A DNA stretch of 21,450 nt from positions 1 through 21,450 of the forward strand of contig CAJYBN010000022.1 of the NCBI GenBank assembly GCA_913064925.1, read 5' to 3'. A model generated the notes under the pieces. It saw nothing but the letters and a program-made list of their open reading frames with translations, was not told the origin of the DNA and searched no databases. Source of the DNA: an uncultured Peptococcaceae bacterium (lineage in GTDB: Bacteria > Bacillota > Desulfotomaculia > Desulfotomaculales > Desulfallaceae). Made by a program: the position numbers and the translations under genes. Within the stretch, counting starts at the first letter, position 1. Every line of letters starts with the position of its first letter. Below, one piece after another: positions 14,106 through 21,349 of this stretch.

Positions 14106-14134
14106 TTGCGGGCCGGCATGCGTTGTAATATAAT
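14106..14134 (+). promoter_or_regulatory. Weak SigA-type promoter candidate before xseB
   Basis: TTGCGG (14106-14111) and TATAAT (14129-14134) are 17 bases apart in the 67-base gap between xseA and xseB. The -10 is perfect and the -35 has three consensus bases. It could give extra transcription of xseB and the isoprenoid genes. Confidence 0.4.
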
Positions 14135-14167
14135 TTAATACGAGACTGGAGGCTTTACAGCTTAACC

Positions 14168-14395
14168 ATGGGAAAAACGAATTTGACCTTTGAAGAGGCT
14201 CTCCAGCGGTTGGAGGAAGTGGTCAACCGGCTGGAGGAAGGTAATTTGCCCTTGGAGGAATCCCTGGAGTTGTTTGCCGAGGGGATAAAGCTTACCAAGT
14301 ATTGCAACAGGCAGCTGGAAGAAGCGGAAAAACGCATAGGTATGATCCTGGAGGATGAGAACGGCAACCCGGTGATCCGGGAAGAGGAGCTGTAG
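14168..14395 (+). CDS. xseB: Exodeoxyribonuclease VII small subunit
   Basis: XseB (75 residues) is the small helical subunit that binds along the XseA helices. The typical sequence T-F-E-E-A-L-Q-R-L-E-E-V-V and the L-P-L-E-E-S-L-E-L-F-x-E-G phrase are present. ATG 14168 is the only reasonable start in frame. The nearest strong ribosome binding site, GGAGG (14148-14152), is 15 bases away, longer than usual, so initiation may be weak. The gene stops two bases before the ispA ATG. Confidence 0.93.
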   Translation: MGKTNLTFEEALQRLEEVVNRLEEGNLPLEESLELFAEGIKLTKYCNRQLEEAEKRIGMILEDENGNPVIREEEL

Positions 14396-14397
14396 TC

Positions 14398-15288
14398 ATG
14401 GACGTCAAAAAGGAATTGGCCCGGCGCGCCGAAATAGTAAACGCGGCGCTGGATAAATTACTGCCCGACGCCCGCGCGTACCCGCCGGTAATCCACGAAG
14501 CCATGCGTTACAGTGTCTTTGCCGGCGGCAAGAGGTTGCGGCCGGTTTTGGTGTTGGCTTCTGCCGAGGCCGTGCGGGGCAGCGCGGAAGCTGTGCTGCC
14601 TGCGGCATGCGCTATAGAAATCCTGCACACATATTCCCTGATACACGATGACCTGCCGGCCATGGACGACGACGACCTGCGCCGAGGTAAGCCCACTTGC
14701 CACAAGGTCTACGGAGAAGCAGTGGCCATCCTGGCGGGAGACGCCCTGCTTACCACCGCCTTTGCTATTTTGGCCGGACTGCCGCAGTCCGGCCGGGTAA
14801 CGCCGGAAAGGGCCCTGCAGGTGACGGCCGAGGTCGCGGCTGCGGCAGGCACAAATGGCTTGATAGGCGGGCAAGTGGTGGACTTAATTTCTTCCGCTGC
14901 CGATATCGATGCCCAGGTGCTTCAATACATTCACACGCATAAGACCGGGGCGTTGTACAGGGCGGCGGTGAGAACCGGCGCCATTTTGTCGGGGGCCGGT
15001 GCTGAGCAGCTGCAAGCACTTACGTTGTATGCCGAAAACTTGGGTTTGGCTTTTCAAATTGTGGACGACATCCTTGACGTTGCAGGAGACGAGCGAATGC
15101 TGGGCAAGCCGGTGGGCAGCGACGCCAAAAACAAAAAAGCCACTTACCCGGCCCTTTACGGTATGGCTGCCGCCAGGGAAAAGGCGCGTCAGGCGGGAGA
15201 AGGGGCGCTGGCGGCCCTGCAGGGGTTCGGTGATGAAGCGGCATTCTTGCGCGAGCTGGTCAATTTCGTATTAACCCGGGAACATTAA
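14398..15288 (+). CDS. ispA: Farnesyl diphosphate synthase (polyprenyl synthetase family)
   Basis: IspA (296 residues) condenses isopentenyl diphosphate with dimethylallyl and geranyl diphosphate to make farnesyl diphosphate. The first Asp-rich motif begins at Asp84 (D-D-L-P-A-M-D) and is followed by D-D-D-L-R-R-G-K-P. The second is D-D-I-L-D at 223-227, and G-G-K-R-L-R-P is near residue 43. The residues before the first motif (H-T-Y-S-L-I-H) fit a short-chain bacterial enzyme. ATG 14398 follows GAAGAGGAG. It is the first of the isoprenoid pair ispA and dxs that brackets the OLE RNA and oapA. Confidence 0.93.
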   Translation: MDVKKELARRAEIVNAALDKLLPDARAYPPVIHEAMRYSVFAGGKRLRPVLVLASAEAVRGSAEAVLPAACAIEILHTYSLIHDDLPAMDDDDLRRGKPTCHKVYGEAVAILAGDALLTTAFAILAGLPQSGRVTPERALQVTAEVAAAAGTNGLIGGQVVDLISSAADIDAQVLQYIHTHKTGALYRAAVRTGAILSGAGAEQLQALTLYAENLGLAFQIVDDILDVAGDERMLGKPVGSDAKNKKATYPALYGMAAAREKARQAGEGALAALQGFGDEAAFLRELVNFVLTREH

Positions 15289-15405
15289 AGTTTTGCGCGA
15301 CTGAGATTGCCGCGGCAAGCACCAACCAGGGGTTGCAAAGCGTATATCACCATGTAAAATTGACAAAGCTGGTCATAATTAAACATTAGAGGTGGGAATA
15401 AGTGT
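15289..15405. other. Non-coding spacer between ispA and the OLE promoter
   Basis: No open frame with family features and no clear terminator was found. A TTGACA occurs at 15360-15365, but the hexamer 17 bases downstream (ACATTA) is a poor -10. The stretch may belong to a longer ispA-OLE transcript. Confidence 0.4.
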
Positions 15406-15435
15406 TTGCCGTGCCGCCGGACGGCGTGCTATAAT
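15406..15435 (+). promoter_or_regulatory. Predicted promoter of the OLE RNA
   Basis: TTGCCG (15406-15411) and a perfect TATAAT (15430-15435) are separated by 18 bases. The predicted start, near 15442, lies about 20 bases before the first pairing arm of the OLE RNA. This allows the RNA to be made separately from ispA. Confidence 0.55.
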
Positions 15436-15460
15436 TATTTATTGACGATAGATTAACGTT

Positions 15461-16060
15461 ATAGCGGACAAGTGACGCAGTATCCTAGTCGGGAACCCTT
15501 TTTCGAAGGCGGGCCTAAAAATCCGTCAAGGGCACATCGATGAAGTTCCTGGTGCTGGCTGCTGACGCCCAGTCGGGGGTTGGTACTGGGAGTTAAGGGG
15601 GCGGGGCGACCCGCAATGGCATGTGGGCGTTGACCCTGCCCCCGCGGAGACCCAAGTGCGTGGGGTTGTTAACGGCAACTGCTATGGCTTGGGTGTGAAC
15701 CTGCACGTGGGGAAAGCTGCGTGCAGTGTAGCCTGCCTTGAGTGGTGGCGGTGGAGGCCGGTTTAGCCGGGTCGTTGTCGTCTGGGCCCGTACACAACGG
15801 CCCGCGGGTTTAAACCGTCACTGCAAAAGAGGCTAGAAAAAGGTAATCCCGTCGAGGAAAACTCCTAGGCTGTCTGGGAACCCGGGGCGATGCGGGGATT
15901 ACAGTGTGGACTAAGTGGTAATCCAGTCCCGAAACCGGCAACGTTTCGGAATTCCGTTTAAAGGGAAACCGCCGGTATGGCGACAGCCGGTACGGAATTG
16001 GGAAAACCTGCTGGACCTAAGCCACAACATTTACCCGCATCGTTGTCACTTGTCCCGTAC
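15461..16060 (+). ncRNA. ole: OLE RNA (ornate large extremophilic RNA)
   Basis: This 600-base region has no credible protein and sits between ispA and a gene for the OLE-associated membrane protein, the known place of OLE RNAs. Pairings seen directly: a closing helix GGACAAGTGAC (15466-15476) with GTCACTTGTCC (16045-16055), 11 bp over about 590 nt; 15597-15606 with 15634-15643 (10 bp, one G-T); CGGTTTA 15759-15765 with 15811-15817, enclosing CGGGTCGTTGT 15768-15778 with 15794-15804 (11 bp, one G-T); GTAATCCC 15843-15850 with 15895-15902; CCGAAAC 15929-15935 with 15943-15949; AATTCCGT 15950-15957 with 15992-15999. OLE RNAs are about 600 nt, bind OapA and lie at the membrane. Work in Halalkalibacterium (Bacillus) halodurans links them to cold, alcohol and magnesium stress. 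The ends are set by the closing helix and are approximate. Confidence 0.9.
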
Positions 16061-16105
16061 ATATCGCCCACCCGCGCGTCACCCCGCCCATGGAGATGAA
16101 CAAGC

Positions 16106-16672
16106 TTGCGCAATCATAAATCCACCGTTTCCGGCAAGTTTATATTATTTGTCGGTTTCATTTCTTTTACGTTTGCCGCCTTGTTTTTTATGTTTTCCCA
16201 GTTTTTAGCCCGGGCAGTGAACAGTTTGCTGTTATCTTTTATATTTTTAATATTAATTATACTGATCGGTATTATCGCTGATATCATAGGGACATCGGTG
16301 GCGGCAGCGAACGAAGTGCCCTTTCACGCTAAGGCTTCCAAGCGGGTTTCCGGAGCCAGGGAAGGCGTGTTCCTCATCCGCAACGCGGATAGGGTGGCCA
16401 ATATCTGTAACGACGTTATCGGCGACATAGCCGGCACGGTGAGCGGCGCGCTGGGTATTGCCCTGGTGATACAAATCATGGGCACCTGGAAGGATTTAAA
16501 CCGCTTTGTTTTGAATATGATTATTACGGCTTTGATAGCGGCTTTTACCGTGGGGGGAAAGGCCTACGGCAAAAAAATCGCCCTCAGCCGGTCCAACGAC
16601 GTTATTTTTTTAGTAGGCAGGATTATCGCCCTGCTGCGCAGTATAACGGGTTTATCCCCGGTAAAAAAATAA
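16106..16672 (+). CDS. oapA: OLE-associated membrane protein OapA
   Basis: This 188-residue protein is the membrane partner of OLE RNA. Hydrophobic segments lie at about residues 11-32, 39-62, 110-128 and 134-150, with a possible fifth near 165-178. The loop after the second segment contains the conserved D-I-I-G-T-S-V-A-A-A and A-K-A-S-K-R-V-S-G-A-R-E, then R-N-A-D-R-V-x-x-x-C-N-D-V-I-G-D-I. Basic residues suited to RNA contact are in this loop and at the C-terminus. TTG 16106 follows GGAG (16092-16095) at a spacing of ten; no ATG is near. It begins about 50 bases after the OLE closing helix and is followed 30 bases later by dxs. Identification rests on gene order, length, topology and the recalled family motifs. 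Confidence 0.87.
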   Translation: MRNHKSTVSGKFILFVGFISFTFAALFFMFSQFLARAVNSLLLSFIFLILIILIGIIADIIGTSVAAANEVPFHAKASKRVSGAREGVFLIRNADRVANICNDVIGDIAGTVSGALGIALVIQIMGTWKDLNRFVLNMIITALIAAFTVGGKAYGKKIALSRSNDVIFLVGRIIALLRSITGLSPVKK

Positions 16673-16702
16673 ATAAAAGGCTTTGACGAAGAAGGTGAAA
16701 TT

Positions 16703-18619
16703 TTGACCAGGCTCCTGGACCGGGTTGACTCGCCCCGCGACATAGACAACTTTACCCTCGATCAGTTGAAACAGCTGGCTGCCGAAATCAGGGAAGAAAT
16801 TATCACCACCGTATCTCGCAACGGAGGTCACCTCGCCCCCAACCTTGGTGTGGTGGAGCTGACCATCGCCCTGCACCGTATGTTCCAGTCGCCCCGGGAC
16901 AAGATCATCTGGGATGTGGGCCACCAGTGCTACGTTCATAAATTGCTTACCGGGCGGCGGGAGAAGTTCGGCACCCTACGCCGTTATGCAGGCTTGAGCG
17001 GTTTTCCGCGACCCGAAGAAAGCGAGCATGATGCCTTTTGTACCGGGCACAGCAGCACTTCCATATCTGCGGCCCTGGGCATGGCTTTGGCCAGAGATCT
17101 CAACGGGGACGATTATTACGTGGTTGCTGTAATCGGCGACGGTGCCATGACGGGCGGCATGGCCTTTGAAGCATTAAACCACGCCGGGCATTTAAAGACG
17201 AATCTAATCGTTGTCCTCAACGACAACGAAATGAGCATATCGCCCAACGTGGGCGCTATGGCGGGATATCTCAACAGAATACGGACGGATCCCAAATACT
17301 CGCGGGGTAAGGATGAAATTGAGCAGTTCCTGCGCCGCATACCTTCTATCGGTTCCACGGTGCTCAAGGCTGCCGAGCGCCTGAAAGACAGCTTGAAGTA
17401 TCTGGTGGTACCGGGAGTCATTTTCGAGGAACTGGGTTTTACCTATCTGGGGCCCATAGACGGGCACAACATCAGCCAAATGATGAGCACGCTTGAGCAG
17501 GCCAAGAAGCTGAGCGGGCCGGTTCTCGTCCATGCCATCACCGAAAAAGGGCGAGGATACGCTCCGGCGGAGAAAAAGGCCGACAAGTTTCACGGTATCG
17601 GGCCGTTCGACGTAGATTCCGGAGACTGCCTGAAAAGAAGTGATATTAGCACCTATACCGAGATTTTCGGGCGCACCCTGGTGCGGCTGGCCGAGAACGA
17701 CCCCCGTATTGTGGCTATCACTGCCGCCATGTGCAGCGGCACCGGGTTAAGCGAGTTTGCCCGGCGGTTCCCGTCCCGCTTCTTTGACGTGGGCATTGCG
17801 GAGCAGCATGCCGTAACGATGGCGGCGGGCATGGCCAGCCGCGGTTTAAAACCGGTGGTGGCCATCTATTCCACCTTCCTCCAGCGAGCCTACGACCAGA
17901 TACTGCACGACGTTTGCCTGCAAAGGATGCCGGTGGTTTTCGCCGTTGACCGCGCCGGTATCGTCGGCGATGACGGCCCCACTCACCACGGGCTTTTTGA
18001 CCATTCTTATCTCCGTACGGCGCCGCACATGACCGTGATGGCACCCAAGGACGAAAATGAACTGCAGCATATGCTGTACACCGCCCTGCAGCTCGACGGC
18101 CCCTGCGCCCTGCGTTACCCGCGCGGCAGCGGTATAGGCGTGGCCCTTGACCTGCACTTGCATCCGGTACCCGTCGGCAAAGCCGAGATACTTGCCGAGG
18201 GTAAGGACGTCGCCATTTTGGCCGTGGGCAACATGGTACCCGTGGCCTGCCGGGCAGCGGAGAAACTCAAGCAGCGCGGCATTGCAGCCACCGTGGTTAA
18301 CGCCAGGTTCATCAAGCCCCTGGACATGGAGTGCATCACCGGGGTGGCTGACCGCACCGGGCGGCTGGTCATAGTGGAAGAGAACGTGCTGGCCGGCGGC
18401 TTCTGCTCAGCTGTCCTGGAATTGCTGCATACGGCCGGCCTGGCCGGTATAAAGACCAGGTGCTTAGGCATTGCGGATGTATTTGTGGAGCACGGCAGCC
18501 AGTCTCTGCTGCGCGAAAAGTATGGACTGACAGAGGAAAAAATTACAGAAACGGCCATGGAAATGCTCAGCCCGCGCAAAGTCAGAAGCGGCCGGGTATT
18601 AAAACTGGGCGGGAGTTAA
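16703..18619 (+). CDS. dxs: 1-deoxy-D-xylulose-5-phosphate synthase
   Basis: Dxs (638 residues) joins pyruvate and glyceraldehyde 3-phosphate, with thiamine diphosphate, in the first step of the MEP isoprenoid pathway; it is cytoplasmic. The N-terminal domain has H-L-A-P-N-L-G-V-V-E-L-T and W-D-V-G-H-Q. The thiamine site is G-D-G (145-147) with the distal N-D-N-E-M-S-I. The pyrimidine domain has the catalytic Glu367 in D-V-G-I-A-E-Q-H, equivalent to Glu370 of E. coli. TTG 16703 follows GAAGGTG; no better start is in frame. Its stop shares bases with the tlyA start. Confidence 0.95.
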   Translation: MTRLLDRVDSPRDIDNFTLDQLKQLAAEIREEIITTVSRNGGHLAPNLGVVELTIALHRMFQSPRDKIIWDVGHQCYVHKLLTGRREKFGTLRRYAGLSGFPRPEESEHDAFCTGHSSTSISAALGMALARDLNGDDYYVVAVIGDGAMTGGMAFEALNHAGHLKTNLIVVLNDNEMSISPNVGAMAGYLNRIRTDPKYSRGKDEIEQFLRRIPSIGSTVLKAAERLKDSLKYLVVPGVIFEELGFTYLGPIDGHNISQMMSTLEQAKKLSGPVLVHAITEKGRGYAPAEKKADKFHGIGPFDVDSGDCLKRSDISTYTEIFGRTLVRLAENDPRIVAITAAMCSGTGLSEFARRFPSRFFDVGIAEQHAVTMAAGMASRGLKPVVAIYSTFLQRAYDQILHDVCLQRMPVVFAVDRAGIVGDDGPTHHGLFDHSYLRTAPHMTVMAPKDENELQHMLYTALQLDGPCALRYPRGSGIGVALDLHLHPVPVGKAEILAEGKDVAILAVGNMVPVACRAAEKLKQRGIAATVVNARFIKPLDMECITGVADRTGRLVIVEENVLAGGFCSAVLELLHTAGLAGIKTRCLGIADVFVEHGSQSLLREKYGLTEEKITETAMEMLSPRKVRSGRVLKLGGS

Positions 18620-19434
18620 TGAAGATAGTGGCGGCCAAAACCAGGTTAGATTTGTTGCTGGTGCGCAGGGGCCACTTTCCCAGCAGAGAAAAAGCCCGGG
18701 CGGCGATAATGGCCGGGGACGTTACGGTTAATGGAACGGTGGTGGATAAACCGGGACAAAAGGTGGAAGACGGCGCGGCGATCATATCCGTGCGAAAAAA
18801 ACCGCCTTACGTCAGCCGGGGCGGTTTGAAACTGGCCCGGGCATTGCAGGTTTTTTCCATCGATCTGCAGGATAGGGTGGTACTGGACGTCGGCGCGTCC
18901 ACCGGGGGGTTTACCGACTGCGCCCTGCAAAACGGCGCCGCTTTGGTGTACGCCGTGGACGTGGGATACGGGCAAATGGATTGGTTGCTGCGCACGGACC
19001 CCCGGGTGCAGTTGCTGGAGCGTACCAACATACGGTACTTGACCAGGGACGCTTTCACCCGGGGCATACCCGACTTCGTAACCGTGGACGTTTCTTTTAT
19101 TTCTCTCGCTCTGGTTCTGCCGCGGGTGGATTACCTGCTGGAACGTTACGAGGGCATTGCTCTGGTCAAGCCGCAGTTTGAGGCGGGGCGCCGGTTTGTG
19201 GGAAAAAAAGGCGTGGTCAAGGACCCCGGGGTGCACCGGGCGGTGCTGCAAAAAGTCGTCGGCGTGGTTGAGGAAATGGGCGCGGCAGTGGAAGGAATAA
19301 GCCACTCGCCCATTAAAGGGCCGGAGGGCAATATTGAATACCTGCTGCACTTTAAAAAGCCGGGCTGCAGTGCGCCGGGGCTGTCCGGTTTGCCGGCCCT
19401 GGCGGTGGAAGCGGCGCACCGGGAATTGCAATAA
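18619..19434 (+). CDS. tlyA: TlyA family rRNA (cytidine-2'-O)-methyltransferase
   Basis: TlyA (271 residues) is an S4-domain/FtsJ-type methyltransferase that in characterised bacteria methylates 16S and 23S rRNA riboses. The N-terminal S4 domain (about residues 6-65) has R-L-D-L-L-L-V-R-R-G and S-R-E-K-A-R-A-A-I-M-A-G. After Y-V-S-R-G-G-L-K-L comes the SAM motif D-V-G-A-S-T-G-G-F-T-D, then D-V-S-F-I-S-L and K-P-Q-F-E-A-G. ATG 18619 overlaps the dxs stop, with GGGAG close upstream. In Firmicutes the gene (YqxC) regularly lies between dxs and argR/recN. Haemolysin activity, once claimed for the family, should not be assumed. Confidence 0.93.
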   Translation: MKIVAAKTRLDLLLVRRGHFPSREKARAAIMAGDVTVNGTVVDKPGQKVEDGAAIISVRKKPPYVSRGGLKLARALQVFSIDLQDRVVLDVGASTGGFTDCALQNGAALVYAVDVGYGQMDWLLRTDPRVQLLERTNIRYLTRDAFTRGIPDFVTVDVSFISLALVLPRVDYLLERYEGIALVKPQFEAGRRFVGKKGVVKDPGVHRAVLQKVVGVVEEMGAAVEGISHSPIKGPEGNIEYLLHFKKPGCSAPGLSGLPALAVEAAHRELQ

Positions 19435-19466
19435 ACTTGATATACATAAAGCCTGGGGGCTTCACA

Positions 19467-20303
19467 TTGAAAGCAATTGGTTTGTTATCCAACTTGGACG
19501 AGGCAAAAAAGAGCGGGCTGGTGGAGGAAATACGCGCTTGGCTAAGCCGGCGGGGTGTCACTTTGTTGCTGGACGATGCGTCGGCCAATTCCCGGCGGGA
19601 GATGGTAAAACAAGTGGACTGCCTGATGGTGCTAGGCGGAGACGGTACTTTGCTGCACAGCGCCCGGCTGGCGGCGCCGGAAAACGTGCCCATTTTTGGG
19701 GTCAACCTCGGCCGCCTCGGCTTTCTTACCGAAGTGGACCTACCTAACCTATACGATGCTCTGGAGCGGCTGCTGGCCGGAGCATTTACCATTGAGGAAC
19801 GCATGATGCTGGAAGCGGGTGTCATCAGGGACGGTGACGCGGCTGAACCTCTCACAGGCTTGAACGATGCCGTAATAACCAAGGGCGCCTTTGCCCGGTT
19901 GATTGTTTTGGAAACCGCGGTAGACGGCATGCACTTCGGCACTTTTCATGCGGACGGAATTATAGTGTCCACCCCCACCGGGTCTACGGCTTACTCGCTG
20001 TCCGCAGGGGGGCCGCTGGTGGTGCCTAGCCTGGACCTGATGGTGATCACGCCCATCTGTCCCCACGCCCTTTGGGCCAGGCCCCTGATAATTGCGGCGG
20101 ACAGCGAAGTGCGGGTGACCCTGCTGTCTTGGCAGGGTGAAGTAATGCTCACCATGGACGGGCAGCACGGCACGCACTTGCGGCACGGTGACACCGTGCG
20201 GGTGCAAAAAGCTGTGCACCGGGCCAAGTTCATCAAGCTGAACAAGCGGACTTTTTTTGATATATTGCGCGATAAGCTGAAAGGGGACGGTGTTAATGTA
20301 TGA
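19467..20303 (+). CDS. nadK: NAD kinase
   Basis: NadK (278 residues from the chosen start) phosphorylates NAD+ to NADP+. It shows the G-G-D-G motif at 57-60 (V-L-G-G-D-G-T-L-L), N-L-G-R-L-G-F-L-T-E, and the second conserved region S-T-P-T-G-S-T-A-Y-S-L-S-A-G-G-P. An open frame reaches back to TTG 19437, but GGGGG at 19455-19459 is seven bases from TTG 19467, which gives the usual N-terminus M-K-A-I-G-L. It lies 32 bases after tlyA and its last eight bases overlap the next gene. It supplies the NADP pool used by NfnAB and FolD. Confidence 0.94.
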   Translation: MKAIGLLSNLDEAKKSGLVEEIRAWLSRRGVTLLLDDASANSRREMVKQVDCLMVLGGDGTLLHSARLAAPENVPIFGVNLGRLGFLTEVDLPNLYDALERLLAGAFTIEERMMLEAGVIRDGDAAEPLTGLNDAVITKGAFARLIVLETAVDGMHFGTFHADGIIVSTPTGSTAYSLSAGGPLVVPSLDLMVITPICPHALWARPLIIAADSEVRVTLLSWQGEVMLTMDGQHGTHLRHGDTVRVQKAVHRAKFIKLNKRTFFDILRDKLKGDGVNV

Positions 20304-20970
20304 CAACCTGCCGGTTAGATTTGCCGGCGTGCGCCAAAATGCCGTCCTGCTGGCGCAAAAGTTTTTAGGCGAGATTTTACATGCAGGGTGTGTGGCGGTT
20401 GACGCAACCGCGGGCAACGGCCATGACACCCTGTTTTTGGCAGGCCTGGTGGGGGAAAGCGGTAAAGTTTACGCGTTTGACGTGCAAAGGGCCGCCTTGG
20501 ACAATACATACCGGCGCTTGCGGGAAGCCGGCTTGGCCGGCAGGGTAGTGCTTATCAACGACGGCCACGAGCGTATGGACCGCTATCTGCCGGGGCCGGT
20601 GGACGGGTTTATGTTTAACCTAGGTTACTTGCCCGGCGGCGATCACAGCCGGCTCACCAGGCCGGAAACAACGCTCCAGGCGCTGGAGCTGGCCGCCGGC
20701 ATGTTAAAACCGGGCGGCAGAATCAGCGTTGTTGTATATACCGGGCACCGCGGCGCCGGGGAAGAAAGCCGTGCTGTGGAGGAAATGGCCAGCTCTTTGG
20801 ACCCCGGGACGTACGGGGTGCTGAAAGTGGTTTTTGCCAACAGGTCGGCCTTGGCTCCCTTTTTGATACTGGTGGAAAAGGTGGGGCGGGAAGATGAAAA
20901 CCTGGCGCCAGAAGAAAATACTGGAAATAATAAAAGAGCAGGAGATCGTTACCCAGGAGGAACTGGTTAA
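20296..20970 (+). CDS. mnmM: SAM-dependent methyltransferase, YtqB/MnmM-like (rRNA_methylase family PF06962)
   Basis: This 224-residue protein has a class I methyltransferase fold with SAM motif I at about residues 36-42 (D-A-T-A-G-N-G, then H-D-T) and the family signature F-N-L-G-Y-L-P-G-G-D-H in the middle. Members of this family in B. subtilis (YtqB) act as tRNA methyltransferases on aminomethyl-2-thiouridine in the wobble base (MnmM); the older name is putative rRNA methylase. The symbol is a family-level guess. ATG 20296 is used because AAGGGGA lies eight bases upstream; GTG 20290 is an alternative. The C-terminal 25 residues (from 20894) are encoded over the start of argR in another frame and look non-conserved and polar. 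Confidence 0.78.
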   Translation: MYDNLPVRFAGVRQNAVLLAQKFLGEILHAGCVAVDATAGNGHDTLFLAGLVGESGKVYAFDVQRAALDNTYRRLREAGLAGRVVLINDGHERMDRYLPGPVDGFMFNLGYLPGGDHSRLTRPETTLQALELAAGMLKPGGRISVVVYTGHRGAGEESRAVEEMASSLDPGTYGVLKVVFANRSALAPFLILVEKVGREDENLAPEENTGNNKRAGDRYPGGTG

Positions 20971-21349
20971 GGCATTGCGCAGTGCCGGGTTTTCCGTGAC
21001 CCAGGCTACGGTGTCAAGGGATATTAAAGAACTGGGCCTGATTAAGATACCGGGCAGTGCGGGCGTTTCCCGCTACGCGGTGCCCGGAGAGACGGTAAAC
21101 CCGCGCAACGAGGACCGGCTGAAAAGACTTTTCCGGGATTCTGTGGTTTCACTGGACAGCAGTGAAAATCTCGTCATCATTAAAACCTTGCCGGGCGAAG
21201 CCCAGGGAGTGGCATCCGCTGTAGACAACGCGGGGTGGCCGGAAATTGTCGGCACGGTGGGCGGCGACGACACCATTTTGGTGATTGTTAAACCCAAAAA
21301 AATGACCCACGTAGTGATGAAAAAATTCGCTTCGCTGGCCGGGAGGTAA
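20894..21349 (+). CDS. argR: Arginine repressor ArgR/AhrC
   Basis: ArgR (151 residues) is the hexameric arginine-sensing repressor and activator of arginine genes. The winged-helix N-terminus has R-Q-K-K-I-L-E-I-I and the DNA-contacting T-V-S-R-D-I-K-E-L-G-L (about 39-49). The C-terminal oligomerisation and arginine-binding domain has L-P-G-E-A-Q-G-V-A-S-A-V-D and the G-D-D motif at 124-126. ATG 20894 gives the usual family N-terminus with GGCGGGAAG just upstream. Its first 77 bases overlap the preceding methyltransferase gene, so translational coupling is likely. In related genomes recN follows; here AT-rich, element-like DNA follows. No ARG box was recognised. Confidence 0.94.
   Translation: MKTWRQKKILEIIKEQEIVTQEELVKALRSAGFSVTQATVSRDIKELGLIKIPGSAGVSRYAVPGETVNPRNEDRLKRLFRDSVVSLDSSENLVIIKTLPGEAQGVASAVDNAGWPEIVGTVGGDDTILVIVKPKKMTHVVMKKFASLAGR

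Noticed and set aside
15360..15388. TTGACA as a second OLE promoter
   Set aside because: The sequence 17 bases downstream (ACATTA) is a poor -10; the TTGCCG-18-TATAAT pair is closer to the RNA and a better match.
15915..16208. 97-codon open frame spanning the 3' half of the OLE RNA
   Set aside because: It overlaps conserved RNA helices and the start of oapA, has no ribosome binding site and no protein-like composition.
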